Shown here piece by piece: positions 36,654-51,318 of a stretch of DNA of 64,000 nucleotides (position 1 is its first letter; every line of letters starts with the position of its first letter). The DNA is from Halocaridina rubra (taxonomy: Eukaryota > Arthropoda > Malacostraca > Decapoda > Atyidae). Below the pieces are notes generated by a model. The model was not told where the DNA came from and did not search any database. It saw only the letters and a program-made list of their open reading frames with translations. The position numbers and the translations under genes were made by a program. The DNA lies in the NCBI GenBank assembly GCA_037179515.1, contig JAXCGZ010015127.1:1-64000 (forward strand), read 5' to 3'.

Positions 36654-38308
36654 CACCTTGTTCTTGAATTAACGTGAAGATAGGCTCTCAGAAGTGACGG
36701 GTAAATAAGAAATCGCGTAAAAAACGAGTCATTTTCCATAGGAAACAATGATAAAGGGCATAGATGCGTTCCACAACCTTACACAGACACACTATGCCAA
36801 AGATATAAGATAAGTAAAAACATATTGTATAAGTACATAACAAAGCAGAAAGCCCTGTATCTATTTTTAAGAGTATACAAAAGATATTCAGATTTACTGT
36901 ACAGCAAGAAATTAACATGCTGTACTGTACTCTATTATGTGGTGGGCAACAGGCATACAGTACACTAGGACGTGCATGGTGGCGGTGAGCACAAAGATGC
37001 AAACGTTTTGCTGCCTCCGTGTCAGGTGATGCACCCTCGCATGCTATTTCCCTGACGATATTATATTGAAAGTTTGTTTGGTGTTTGTTCTTAATGCTTT
37101 TTTTCAATTTTCTTAATAATATTCGATTGCATTAAGCGGTAGAAGAGGAGGAGGATGCGGGAGAATGAACCTCTATTGGCAAACGTTTTGCGGCTTCCGT
37201 ATCAGCTGATGCTTATCACTATTCAGGCACAATATCTTACTCATAAAATATTTATTTACTCACTCTATTTGGGGTTTATCTAATATTCATGATTATAGTA
37301 TTATATACCTATATTAATATTCCTTGGTTCTAAACATTACTCTTATCTTCTTTACATATCAACTGTGCTGCATGAACTCTAAACGTAAACAAAGTCAACT
37401 GAGAGAAAAAGAAAACTATACAATTCGTTACAAAGAAAACATATATCAGAGAAACTTAAATGAAGCATACATATTCTCTACATGCTATTTCCCTGACGAT
37501 ATCATATTGAAAGTTTGTTTGCTGTTTGTTCTTAATGCTTTTTTTCAATTTTCTTCATAATATTCGATCACATTAAGCGGTAGAAGAGGAGGAGGATGCA
37601 GGAGAATGAATCTCTATTGGTAAACGTTTTGCCACTTCCGTATCAACTGATGCACCCTCGCATGCTATTTTCCTGACGATATTATATCCAAATTTTTTTG
37701 CTGTTTGTTCTTAATGATCTTTATCAATTTTCTCCATAATATTTGAGCGCATTAAGCGGTAGAAGAGGAGGAGGATGCGGGAGAACGAACCTCGATCCAC
37801 AAACATTTTGCCACTTCCGCATCAGCTGATGCACCCTCGCACGCTATTTCCCTGACGATATTATATCGAAAATTTGTTTGCTGTTTGTTCTTAATGCTTT
37901 TTTCAATTTTCCTCATAGTATTTGATCGTATTAAATGGTAGAAGAGAAGGAGGATGCGGGAGAATGAACCTCTATCCATAAACGTTTTGTCACTTCCGTA
38001 TTAGCTGATGCACACTTGCACGCTATTTCCCTGATGATATTATATAAAAAATTTGTTTGCTGTTTGTTCTTAATGCTTTTTTTCCCATTATCTCCATAAT
38101 ATTCAATCGCATTAAGTAATAGAAGAAAAGGAGGAGGATGGCGGAAAAGTGCCTCCGAGGCGGTTGATTTTTTACTAAAATTAAATTTTTTTTTTAATAC
38201 TTTTGTATGGGCATTATTCGCGAATTTCGTATTTTTTTTACTATTAGTTTTTATGGGCGTTTTTCCAATTTTGCGGATAAAAAATACGCGGAAAAAGCGA
38301 ACAAGGTG
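36654..38308. mobile_element. 1.66-kb TIR element (TA target) carrying a minisatellite
   Basis: Ends are TA|CACCTTGTTC and GAACAAGGTG|TA, a perfect 10-bp inverted repeat plus the TA duplication. No transposase. Subterminal sequence (GTAAATAAGAAATCGCGTAA; TTTGCGGATAAAAAATACGC) has Tigger-like 'empty reading' style. The interior is mostly a 179-bp tandem array. An inverted second copy is at 61345-62876. Confidence 0.8.
37039..38150. repeat. 179-180 bp minisatellite, five units
   Basis: The block CATGCTATTTCCCTGACGAT (or CACGCT) starts units at 37039, 37481, 37661, 37840 and 38019. Spacings are 442, 180, 179 and 179. The first interval holds an extra 262 bp of unrelated AT-rich sequence (about 37215-37480). 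Each unit carries a GGTAGAAGAGGAGGAGGATG purine block and a CATCAGCTGATGC-like palindrome. Confidence 0.9.
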
Positions 38309-38443
38309 TATATAATACTGAAAGCAATATGAACTGCAAATTATCATAATCTTGCAAGAATGCAAGAAGTGAGGTTTATCAGTAAAAGAACAGAAAAGAA
38401 CAAAAGGCTAAAAGTTTAGTAAATAACTAATGGGGCATCTATA

Positions 38444-41400
38444 GTGAATCTGTTTAATTTGAACGAAATGCTCTGTCACACCACTCTCAATCCACATTAC
38501 ACCCATCTCATCAGAGCTTCTACTGCTAAATTCCTGCACTTGATTAAATACCTTGAGGAGTCCAGACACTTTGAAGTGGCTTGTAGATGGAAAGAAGAGG
38601 AAGCTAGAATACTGGAAGAGAACAACAGAAGGAGACATGAAGAAGAAGTTAAATGCCATGAGGAGGAAGCTAGGAGGATAAAAGATGAAGTTAGACAAAG
38701 GGAAAATAATGAACATTTCATGACCCTTAGTCAGCTATTGTCAGAACCCAAGATAACTGTACCAGCTGAGTCTCATGTTACAGCTTCAATTGCATTTTCT
38801 TTGGCCACTAAAGCTACATCTACAGCTTCTACAATTTCTACAGCTACATCTACAGCTTCTATGATTTTTACAGCTACACCTACAGCCTCTAAGATTTCTA
38901 TGGCTTCATCCACAGTTCCTAAGGAGTCTACACCATCACCTTCAGCTCCCATTTCTCAGAAACCATTGTCACAGAGCCCCCAAACATTACATACTAATGC
39001 TACATATCAGGTTTTTCAGGAGTGGCGTTGACATTGGAATAATTTCTCCCCAATGGATGATCTTCAGAAGATGCCGAGAGATAAACAATTGATCCAGTTA
39101 TGGATGTGTGTGTCTCTAGGCATACAAAGGATATTAGAACACATCCTCAGACTCACCCTAGGTATATGATGTTCTAGATCAGCTACAATCACACATCAAA
39201 GGCCAGCAAAATGAAGCTTTATGTAGGAATGAACTCCTGTGTATTAAACAAGCTAACGTTTAGCCTTTCTTTGACTTTTATGTGGGACTGAAGAATTTGG
39301 CTGAGGAGGTAGACCTATGTTCAGGTGACCCACTGACTTTTGTTGACACTTAATTTAAAAAGGTAGCATTAATGGGCATCAGAGATGAGGAATTGATTCA
39401 GTGCCTAGTTTTGATGGACACACGGGCATAATTACAGAATATAGTAAACTGCCGCCGCTTGCACAAGGCTACCCAAAGTACAGCCTCTGCCATCCACTCC
39501 TCACTAAGTCAGCTGTGCACTCTTTCCTTCTACAAAGAGAATATACGTCAGACTAAGAAGGATACTTCACATTGGACTTTAGCTTCAGAAAATAGCGAGA
39601 AGCCTTCAACTTCCCACCTCATTTCAATTACAAGTGAACCCTGCCAGTTTTGTGCACATCAGCATGGCCCAGGGTAGTGCCCAACTGCTGAGGGCACAGG
39701 TCACAATTGTGGCCACTGGGGTCATTGGGCCAACATTGCCAAGTGCCCTGCCAAGGATGCCCAGTACCACTTTTGTAGCAAGACAGGACACTATGACAAG
39801 TGCTGCCAAACGAGGATGAAGGACAATGGACAGGGTGCTTATTCTAGCTAGGGCAGAGCCTTTTCCTTTTCTTGATGATCCCCGGCAAAGAAGAAAGGCA
39901 AATGTTGTCATGTTGGATCAGCTCCTTCCTCCAATAAGAAGATTCACAGGTCTATATGTATCCATCTGGTATTTGGCAAAGTTGTTTCACAACTCCAGAT
40001 GCTTTCTGACATTGGTGAGGATGTCACTTTATAGGCAAATGGCACCTTGACCTTCTCCACATTCCTTGAAGTAGCTTGTAGCCCCTGTCTTCCACAAGTA
40101 CACTTACTGCAGATGGTACCAAGATGGCACCCCCCCCCCTTGGTTCTTTCCAGGCTACCCTCCACCCTGGCACAAGGCCCTAAACTGCTAATATACAAGT
40201 CTATGAGGCAGTTCAAACCCAACTCCTCCTGCATGCTCATTGCCAGGAGTTGGCAATAATCTCACTCAACTTCCCAAAACCAATTTTGGAGGTGAAACAT
40301 GTTAACAGATTGCCCCTCTCTGTTACCATGTCCCCTTCAGCTGCAAGGAAGTACTATTTTCAGGAATCTAAGGATGTGCTGGTCTCTAAGGCAGATCTAA
40401 GCACTGCCCCACTGAAGCCAATTGTGGGCCAGCCCATGAGAATCCACCTGAAGTATGGTGCTGTACCGTTCATACACCGAGACCAATCCCCTCGCATTCC
40501 AGAACCAAGTTAAAGAGGAAATTGATTCCATGGTCCAACAGGGCTTCATCAAGCCAGTTGGCGATGACCCCTCGGGAGAGTGCCATCCTCTCATTGTTGC
40601 TCCAAAGGATCGAGGTGTTTGTATCACAGTCGACCTCACACACCTCAGCCATCAGGTGTCACGGCTGACTCACCCCTCTCCAGCGCCCTTTGCCGCCATC
40701 TGCAGTGTTGCCACTTTGGAACATTACTTTACCACAGTGGATTCTTTATGAGGGTACTGGCAAATGGAACTCGCCGAGGAAGATCATCACCTGTCATCAC
40801 CCCATATGGATGTTTCAAACACCGCAAAGGACCATGGTCTTGGCGGCTACCAGTGACACTTTGACTCCATGGTGACATGGCCCTTCAAGGTATAGATATT
40901 TGTGTTAAGGTTGTTGAAAATATTCTCCTGTATGATGAAAATTTCTCAACACATCTCCAAAGGATACATCTGGTGATCTCTAGGTGCCACAAGTATGGGA
41001 TCACCCTGAACGCAGAAAAGTTTCTGGTTGCTGCGCCTAGTGTGAGCTTCTGTGGATACTACCTCTCATAAGATGGTATTTCCACAGACAAGGACAAGAT
41101 CAGTGCCATTTGTGACTTCCCTACTCCCACCAACCTGACTGATCTTTGTTCACTCATGGCCCAGGTGAACCATTTGGATGAGTTCACCCCAGACATTGTC
41201 TCTGCCGCCCAACCTCTATGCCCCCTGATGAGCCCCAAGAGGACGTTACATGGGCCGTGGATAACGATGAGGCATTCCGCTGGGTCAAGAGAGCACTCCT
41301 CCAAGTGCTTTTCCTTGCCGATGCTGAGACCCACTACACCACCATTGAACTGGAATTGCTTGCTGCTGTCTGGGCAGCATCTAAGTATAGACTGTTTTTA

Positions 41401-42892
41401 ACCAGCCTCCAAAATTTCACCCTGATGACAGATCATCAACCACTGGTTCCAGTCCTGAACCATTACACCTTGTACGCGGTTGAGAACCTCTGCCTCCAAT
41501 ACATTAAGGAAAAGCTCTCGTCCTACTTGTTCACAGCTGTGTGGCATGGTTAGAAACAGCTCTGCATTCCTGATGCCTTATCATGAGCCCCAGTCAGCTG
41601 TCCCACACCAGAGGATGAGATACCTTCTGCCGATACTGTGACGCACCTCAGGACCAACATCACTGTCAACAACATCAGCTCCGAAGATTCTTTACTTCAC
41701 GGTGCTAATAGGATCTTACAGGATCTCCGCACCACTGCACGCACGGACTCATCGTACACCACTTTGTTTGAAGCCATTACTTCAGGATATCCTTCCAATC
41801 GATGCGAGTTATCCGCTGCCATGCTGCTATGTTGGACAATACGAGACAGCCTATTTGCAGATGGGGAACTTGTCTTGTAAGGCCAACTGATCGTGGTTCC
41901 TGCCGTCCTTCGCCACCACACCCTGGCTCACCTACATGACAGTCACAGAGGTGTGGAAGCCACGAAGCGTCAGACAAGACAGACCAATTTATGGCCTGGC
42001 ATCGACTGACATTAAAAACACTATCAATGCCTGCGAACCACGTCAGATGTGGCAGCCCAGCCAACAACAGGGATCTCTCAAGTGCAAAAACATACCCACC
42101 CAACCTTTCAAGTCACTCTGCAAATTTCTTCAGTGTCGTGGGGAAACCCTTCCTCGTCATCCCTGACCAACTCTCGGGGTGGCCTGCTTTCGTCCCCTGC
42201 GGAAGTGATAACACCATTTCGCACATCATATGTATATATTGCCGGTATTTCTGGGAAGTAGGTGTCCCTCTCCGCCTAAGGACTGACAGCGGACCCCAGT
42301 TTACCAGCACCGACTTCCAGAATTTCATGGAGCAATGGGGCATCCACTATGGGGTATATTCTCTGCATTACCCCCAGTCAAATGGCCACGCCGAGGCTGC
42401 CGTGAAATCGGTCAAAAGCCTCATCCTCAAGACTGCACCCTGTGGCGACATCAACTATGAAGACTTTGACAGGGGTTTATTGGAACTCGCATCACCCTCT
42501 GCTGCACAGGACAGATACTATATGGTCGCCCACTCAAGCTTCCTTGTTCATGCCGAGTCCTTCTGTAAGGAGTGGCAGGCCAAAATAGAGGAGTGCAATA
42601 GCAATGGTGCCGCACGTGCTGACCAGGTGAAGGCTCAGTACGAACAGCATGCCCACCCCCTTCCCAGGTTAAATGTCAAACAGACTGTTTGTATTCAAGA
42701 TCCAACGACTCACCGCTGGGACAAATCAATCAATTTGATTTGCTCGACGAGAAAATTAAGTTCTCTTTAGCTAATCTCCCCGTTACCCCACGTCGCTCTC
42801 AAAGGCTCCTGGAAAATGACACTCGAGATGGCACTACGAACGTGAGGGGGAGGGAGGAGTGGATATGCGAGAAAAATACAGACAGATACTGA
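38444..42892 (+). pseudogene. Decayed Ty3/gypsy gag-pol
   Basis: The first 195 codons (38444-39031) form a gag-like protein with a charged coiled coil (KEEEARILEENNRRRHEEEV) and Thr/Ser/Ala repeats. CCHC remnants lie at 39640-39820 (CQFCAHQHGPG, HFCSKTGHYDKCC). RT is seen at 40480-41070 (EIDSMVQQGFIKPVGDD, HPLIVAPKD, LLYDENFSTHLQRI). RNase H lies at 41320-41580 (ELELLAAVWAASKYRLFL, MTDHQPLVPVLNHY). Integrase lies at 41880-42780 (DQLSGWPAFVP, RTDSGPQFTS, HYPQSNGHAEAAVK). More than ten stops and frameshifts are present. A purine-rich tract at 42842-42862 marks the probable PPT. Lineage differs from the element at 21944-26939. Confidence 0.85.
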
Positions 42893-43920
42893 GATGTATA
42901 TTATAATATACCATTCCTTATATTATATAATCATTTCTTATACCATATATTTACCATGTTTATTATGTACTATTCATTCATATCTCATATTTAACCCCCC
43001 AATAACGTGTATAAATTTTTAGGGCCTAAGTACACTGTGACGCCATTGGCGTCAATTTGAACAAAAATATTATTTTTAAATAGTTACATTTAAGCCATTG
43101 GTGTAATATTTTGGTTGAGCATAATTTGCCCTCTCTCTACCGAATGAACTAATTAGCAACCCTCTCCATTTACGTAGCTTTAAGGGCAAGGCATAATACA
43201 AAGGCAGTTTTTGTCTCCCTCACTCATCACTCAGACCGCACATCTCTTTATGCGCACTATATTCCACATCCATAAATGATCCTATGAATTATTGTTTCTC
43301 TATTTTTATTGATTCATGAAACAACAACAAATAATGAAATCAATGATATACTATGTATTTTAATAAATGTAGGTTTGGGGGAGGAAAATAGCTGAGAAAC
43401 AAAATAGTACGGGGAGCTAAAAAACTTCCGGGCAGAGACAAGATTTCACAAATGAGAACGGAAAAGAAAACTTATTGAAACTTGTGGTGCGTGAGAAGGT
43501 TAATTACTCATGGGTCTCTTATTTACACCGCTAATATATACATTTTGCAACGCTGATGCAAGACTCGGTGGTAACGCACTGACTTCGCATTCACGAGGTT
43601 GAAAGATCGGTTCCCGTCCAAGACTGAGAGTTTAAGCTGTTTCCTGGCAGGTACTGCTGTGGTTGGACCCCACAATGGGGGTTGGGGCTTGCCCCGGCTG
43701 ACAAATACCCATTGTATTGTAATGGATATAAAGGATTATTATTATTATTATTATTACATAGAGTAGTGGAGTTGAATTAGCCCACTAGAGATGACCAGGT
43801 GTTTGCTGTTCTCCCTTCCTGCGTATATATAACTTTATGATGTATTTGTAACTCTAAGTAATAGAGTCTCAGTGAAGGAGTTTCCTTTCAGACCTACAGA
43901 CATATTGACATACTTTATGC
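42860..43920 (+). repeat. Possible 3' LTR of the decayed gypsy element
   Basis: It follows the purine tract GAGGGGGAGGGAGGAG. It contains an AT-rich block and, near 43830-43890, an LTR-like U5 phrase (TTTGTAACTCTAAGTAATAG then TCTCAGTGAAGG). A SINE splits it at 43558. No 5' partner was found, because the DNA transposon at 36654-38308 lies immediately upstream of gag. Confidence 0.35.
43558..43720 (+). mobile_element. tRNA-derived SINE, family B
   Basis: A-box-like GGTGGTAACGCACTGAC and B-box-like GATCGGTTCCCGTCC are followed by the same GTTTAAGCTGTTTCCTGGCA ... GCTTGCCCCGGCTGACA body as 31407-31560. It ends near a (ATT)n run at 43737-43756. Confidence 0.75.
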
Positions 43921-46047
43921 TCAGCCATCTCTTTCTAGTAAGATGAGACTTATCTCATCATAAATTTCTAGTAAGTTTGGTAATGTAAACCTACCTTCTC
44001 TGAAGCCAAATCTAAAGCTCTGTTATATGTATTCATTCTATACAAAAAATGTATATGTATTAAAGCGCTAAAAATTTGCAGCAATAAAAAGAAAAATTAA
44101 AGCCTTATTAAACACAGACAATTTACGTATGGCCTAGGACGACTATAAAAAGGATTAAGACTTGGCATGAGTAAGGGCTTAGGATAAGCTGAAACTCATC
44201 CACGAGTTTTTGTAATAAAAAAAACACTCACTTCAATATATTTAGGCTATATATGGCCTAAGCTTTTCCTGTAAAGAGTATATGGCTAAGGCATGGGCAA
44301 TGGCTCAGTCAAAACAGAAACTTATCTAGGTTTATACAGGAAACAAAGTAAATCCTTCCTTAAAGTATTCAAGGCAAGGTGTAGCCTAGGACTTCCTTGT
44401 TAACTGGCTTCAGAAGAAAGAAAATATCAACACCAATAACCCTTGTGTTGAGAGAGCCAACAACAAAGATAGGGGAACATTCTCACTTCGAAAAGGAGAG
44501 AGACTGGGTAGGGCATGCTGATGCTTTATAACCTTAATGTTTTTGCTGTCGTTGAGGCCACCCTTCTAAGTTCATTGGAGTATGGATCCACATTTAAAAT
44601 AAAATGATGAAATATACATCACTATGACTCTTAGCCATTTATTGCTAAAGCAAAGAGTTTATTTAAAAGAATGAACTCAATGAGCTTGCAAAAAATTTAT
44701 CCTTATTTGGAAGAGATTTATTCTCAGATAATAAATACAGCTTTGCATGTATCATCATGACAGTACATTAGCTAATAACACAGTTCATCTGGTAGAAATA
44801 TAAAATTTATCTACATACAAAAGCCATAATCCCCCTTATAATGGGGGTGGCTGAGTCAAAGCCAAAACGACTCTCTCTGGAAAAGAAATACAGAGTAAGG
44901 GACTAAAAGTCCCTTTTCTCCATCCCATTCAGTTAACTTTTACAACACAGAGGAGATATTCTTGCCTTCTCCTCTCAGGGGGAAGAAACATTAAAATAAA
45001 AAATATTATTCAAAGGTGAATGAATATATTGTGCAGGGATATTCTATAAAATTTATTGTACCGATAGCTATCAAGATTCAAGTCTCAAAAAAAAAAAAAA
45101 AAAAATTTCAATATCACCAACTCTTAACCACTTCACCATCTCTTTTTTATTTAAACAAGAATTTATATAAATTTGTGACAATACTCAAATCTGAGCAGTT
45201 CAGTTGATTTCTAAAAATAAGGATAATCTACAACGACAACAAGCATACGTATTAGAAATAAACTAAAATGCCCAATAAAATGCCACATTCATATAAACAC
45301 ATGAGAGAAGTAAGAATCCACAAGAGTGAATTCTACACGGCTTTCTGAGAAATTACCCTCAAAAGAACAATACTGTATTTACTTGATAGTACTACGCCAA
45401 TAGTTTTCTTTTATAGTCTGTGACTTATGTCTGTTCTCAGTACTATCCTTGCAAAGTTTTTTTTTTTTTATAAATTCGTGAATTAGTCTGTTCTCAGTCA
45501 CAATACAAAACAATAATCTCGTTATTAGAGCCCCTATGAACATGGCCCTCACCACAAACCAATATATCAAAATTTATAATATAACATCAGTAAATATACC
45601 AAAAATATGATACCAATTCCTAAATAGAAAACACTGAAAATAACACACCAACTTTACAAGGTAAAGTTGGATATGCAGTCATGCCTCGATAATTATATAA
45701 ATTTTATAAATTATATAAATTTTCCATACTACCATCACATCAATAAAAGAATATGAATGAGTTCATAAACTAATACAATAGTAGAAAAAAGTAATGTATA
45801 GAAAAAACTTTCTAATGCTTAACATCTCTAATTCATTAAACCATAATATTCATCAATGTCATTCCTAAAAAAAAAAAAAAAAGAGAGAAGAAAGTCATAT
45901 TCCATACATTTCATACAGTATATCTTCTTAGGTTTCAACATATAAGCGTGTCTGTATATTGAACTGCTTCTCAAATCATGAATACCATATCACCCCTTGC
46001 TAATGAAAATTTGTTTTTTATAAAAGTCTTCTCATGGCAAAGGGGAA
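43921..46047. other. TBL1 3' flank; nothing else recognised
   Basis: AT-rich sequence, presumably including the TBL1 3' UTR next to 46048. A TTTATTT (AATAAA on the minus strand) occurs near 45146, but I cannot assign the poly(A) site. 44830-44880 has the CCCCCTTATAATGGGGGTGGC block related to 6060-6090. Confidence 0.4.
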
Positions 46048-46176
46048 TTATTTTCGCAAATCCAACACAAATACACTTCCATCAGATGCAGAGGCTCCAA
46101 CTTTGTCACCTCGGGAATTCCAGCAAACCTCAAAAATCCCTCCAGTGCCTTTGTAGCTATGAACCAATTGTCCAGA
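46048..46176 (-). CDS. ebi: TBL1/ebi last exon (C-terminal WD40 blade)
   Basis: TBL1 family proteins are WD40 components of the NCoR/SMRT-HDAC3 corepressor. They also recruit ubiquitin machinery for corepressor/coactivator exchange in the nucleus. This exon encodes [20 protein letters not shown] and ends [17 protein letters not shown], matching the family C-terminus, so the protein ends naturally. Acceptor CTTTTCTTACAG; phase 0. Confidence 0.96.
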   Translation of the reverse strand, partial: SGQLVHSYKGTGGIFEVCWNSRGDKVGASASDGSVFVLDLRK

Positions 46177-47467
<1,291 letters not shown>

Positions 47468-47633
47468 CTGAGTAGACCATATATGGACACATTTATCAAA
47501 GCTTCCTGATGCCAAAAACTTGCCATCAGGTGAGAAGGCCACAGAATAAACAGGTTCGGAGTGTTTAGTGAGTGTATGAATGCAGGCACCTCGTTCTACA
47601 TCCCATAAGCGTACAGTTGAGTCAAACGACGCA
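47468..47633 (-). CDS. ebi: TBL1/ebi penultimate exon
   Basis: 166 bp. Reads [38 protein letters not shown] and [12 protein letters not shown]: two WD-type strands with the S-D-x-x-x-H-x-W pattern. One base completes a Ser codon from the previous exon, and it ends in phase 0. Acceptor CCTTTCTAG, donor CAG|GTAAGTG. Confidence 0.96.
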
Positions 47634-47875
47634 CTAGAAAGGAAAATAAGTATTCACTCAACTTATTTCTTAGTCTTATTTCCAAAAGAGTAATATACAT
47701 GTCCGACTTATTCTATAACTTAAAATGATAATACAAATGAGTTTTATCTAAAAGCAGCTGGGTTTTACAAATTGGAAAAATAAGAAGCAATAGGCCAACA
47801 GATAAGTAATAAAATAAGCATCACTACAGGACATTTATGAAAACGAAACCCCACTGCTTCAATATAATGTCATTA

Positions 47876-48004
<129 letters not shown>

Positions 48005-48556
48005 CTAAAATAAAAATCACAAATACTGTCAATAAATACTTATATAAAGAAATGGCTATAGACACACAGCTTACTAATCATGCACAGGCAGTTACGCCTT
48101 TCATCTATGAATATTATGATTACAAAATATTTCCCCACTTTTTTACAAAAATACTATACTGCCGTGTATTACACGTATTTTCTTCTAAATTTTTACTTCT
48201 TTCTGCAGGATATCTGGAAACAACCGAAAACATATTATCTGATTACTAAAAATAATGGGATTTTAGTGCCATGAGAAAGATTCCCCCAAAACTCCACAGA
48301 TTTATGGAGATAAACACAGGAGAGGAATTCCCCAGAGCAAAGGGAAAAGTAAACTAAGGGCATAACATAATTTATGATAACTGAACATCTTTTTCATATA
48401 ATAATCAACAGCAATAAGAATCACTGATAAGTGGCATTCACTAAGAAGTAAAACTGTCAATGACGAAAGCAGTTATATCATTTTAAGGAAAGGTAAAAGT
48501 GCTAGTGAAAAATAAGTTAGTGAAACAATAAGTTTGAAGACGGGGAGATACAAGTA

Positions 48557-50880
48557 CAGTGGTGACCCCAACCAATGAACGTCTGTTCCCATGAACAAAC
48601 TTTTGACACCAAATCACGAACATAAACCAACCCACGAACACGCGTGTTGGACAGGCAACAACGTTTCCCGCTCGGCAGCTCTCAGTTCTGCATTGGTGTC
48701 CACGCTGTGTAGTTCATTCGTGATCTGTTTGTAGTTCTCGCTTTATTTTACATTGCTTTGTCTTTCAGATAGCCCTTATTATGGCTCCTAAGAAAGTTAA
48801 AAGCACTAGTGACAGTAGTCTCAGACACCCTAGATGCATAACAGTGGAAACGAAGAAAGAAATAATTTCTAAGTATGAAAATGGTGTTCATGTGTCTGAT
48901 CTCGCCACGCCGAATAACATGGCGAAATTGACTATCTGTACTATTTTAAAGATTAAAGAGATCTATAAGGCAGCTGGCGTGGCTAAGGGAGTAAATATAT
49001 TATTGAAGAAGAGGTCACAGTTAATACAAGAGGTAGAAAAGTTATTGTTGGTGTAGATAAATGAAAAACAGCTGGTTGGAGATAGCATTAGTGAGGCCAT
49101 AATAGGCGCTAAGGCTTTGTAAATCCACCAAGATTTAGTAGTGAACTCTCCGAGTTCTAATGGCGCTAAAGATGACGAATTAAAAGCCAGCAGAAGCTGG
49201 TTTGGACACTCTCGTCGACGAACTGGGATTTGCAGCGTCATTAGACATGGAGAGGCGGCTAGTTCCGAATAAAGAAAAGGCAGAGGATTCTTATGTGAAA
49301 AAATTTGTTAATTTTATCGAAAGTGAAAGTTATATCCCACAACAAATTTTTAACTGTGATGAAATGGGACTCTTTTGGAAGAAAATGCCCAAAAGAACCT
49401 ATATAATCCAGGAGAAGTCACAGCCTGGTAACAAACCAATGAAAGACAGGCTTACACTTAATTGTGCCCTAATGCTAGTGGGGACTGTAAGATCAAGCCT
49501 CTTTTAGTTTACCATTCAGAAAATCCGCGTGATTTTAAGGGCAATAACATGTTGAAGGCTAGAATTCCAGTAATGTGGAGGTCAAATCCAAAGGCATGGG
49601 TCATGCGGATTTTATTCCTAGAGTGGGTGATTGAAGTGTTTGTGCCAGCAGTGAAGAAATATCTTTGGGAAAATGGTTTGCCCCTAAAGTGTTTCCTCAT
49701 AATGGATAATGCTCCTGCCCATCCTCCAGGTGTGGAAGAAGATCTTGCTATACAGTACGACTTTATTAAAGTCAAATTTCTGCCTCCCTACACCACTCCT
49801 CTCCTCCAGCCCATGGACCAGCAGGTAATTTCTAATTTTGAAAATATGTATACGAAGGGTCTCTTTGCCAGGTGTTTCCAGGTCACCAATGACACGGGTT
49901 TGACCCTTCATGATTTCTGGAAAGACCACTTTAATATCCTCCACTGCACTGGCCTCACTGAAAAAGCATGGAAGGAGGTCTCATACCACACGTTGAAAGC
50001 TGCCTGAAGGAAACTTTGGCCAGGTTGTGTGACGGATAGAGACTTCGAGGGCTTCAAGTAGGAGTTAGCTATCAAAATTGTAAATGAAATTGTGGCCACG
50101 GGCAAAAGTTTGGGCTTGGAGGTCAATGAGGAGGATGTGGAGGAGTAGTGGAGGACCACAAAGAGGAACTTACCACCGATGACTTAACTGAGTTGCAATG
50201 TGAACAGGTGAAGATTCTCCAAGAGGAGCAGTCAGTGGAAGAGGGGGATGAGAGGGTAAAGGTGTCCAGTGAAGAATTTAAAGAAATTTTTAGAAAGTGG
50301 CATGATAAGCAGGCTTTTACTGAGAATCATCACCTAGATAAAACAGTGGGCAATAGAGTAGTGAACATGGTAAATGAAAATGTGAAGAATATTTTTTGAA
50401 AAATTTACCAAATAAGAAAGAGACAAATTTCTCTGGATCGTTTCCTTGTGCCAGTAGGCAGGGCAGCAGCTACCAAAAGAGAGAAGAGAGAGAAAACACC
50501 AGAAATATAGCCTGTATTGGAAGAGTTCCCTAACGATTTTATGGAATGGGAATCTCCTTCCAAAAATTAGTCCCCCTCCAGCACCATCCACGTACGCCAG
50601 CAACAATCATCCACAGTGGTAAATACAGTACTGTACCAAGTTTTATTTTAGTAGAGCAGAATTCCTTTCTATTATCAATGTAATTTTCCTTTTACAGATA
50701 AAAGGCATATAACCTGTATTATATTTCATGTTTATACAGACTAGAAAAATTTTGAAATGAATACTTATTATGACTAGGAACGGTTTAATTGAATTAACAT
50801 GTTTTTCAATGGGAAAAATTAATCCAACCCACGAACAGGTTTTGGGAACGGATTAAATTCGTGGGTAGGGGTCACCACTG
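48557..50880 (+). mobile_element. Tigger/pogo element, 2324 bp, in a TBL1 intron
   Basis: Perfect 13-bp TIRs (CAGTGGTGACCCC and inverse), with imperfect extension to about 24 bp. They are flanked by TA on both sides (TA at 48555-48556 and 50881-50882). The element is antisense to TBL1. Coding is disrupted. A relative of its right end lies inverted at 63731-64000. Confidence 0.95.
48781..50398 (+). pseudogene. Broken Tigger (CENP-B/DDE_1) transposase
   Basis: It starts MAPKKVKSTSDSSLRH, then a pipsqueak helix-turn-helix (ITVETKKEIISKYENGVHVS). Stops at 49054 and about 49120 and a frameshift before 49202 interrupt the second DNA-binding region. The catalytic region follows: QQIFNCDEMGLFWKKMP (first Asp), a frameshift near 49470, KPLLVYHSENPRDFK, CFLIMDNAPAHPPG (second Asp) and LLQPMDQQVISNFENMY (third Asp). 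All three acidic residues survive, but the reading frame needs at least three corrections. A C-terminal acidic tail reads to 50398. Same family as vertebrate TIGD proteins by motif. Confidence 0.92.
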
Positions 50881-51283
50881 TACTTGTAAACTGACAGGTA
50901 ATCAGAATTATTTAATTTTAACAAGAGGGACACACCATGCCCCATCCAAATTAGGACTCACAAGTAACAAAAAATATAAAATTCTGTACATAATTATTTT
51001 CAAGAATGAATGCTGTAGAAAAAGGGTGCTTATTGACATCACACACAAAACAACTGATATGCTTAAGAGTAACCAGTACTGATGAATGCCGATATCATCA
51101 TAATATAACAAAATTTGGTGTCTATGACAATTTTTTCCTATAAAGTTCTCTATGGCAAAACTAATTTCACTTATATACACATACAGCAAATTGTAGTCAT
51201 TCATATATTGTAATAAGAAACCATGTCATCTAAGATTTGAATGCCATAATAAAAATAATTTTGCAAAAACAAGGACAAAGAAA

Positions 51284-51318
<35 letters not shown>

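Noticed and set aside
48781..50007. A domesticated TIGD/jerky-like host gene
   Set aside because: Perfect TIRs, a TA duplication, internal stops and frameshifts show an ordinary dead transposon rather than an exapted gene.
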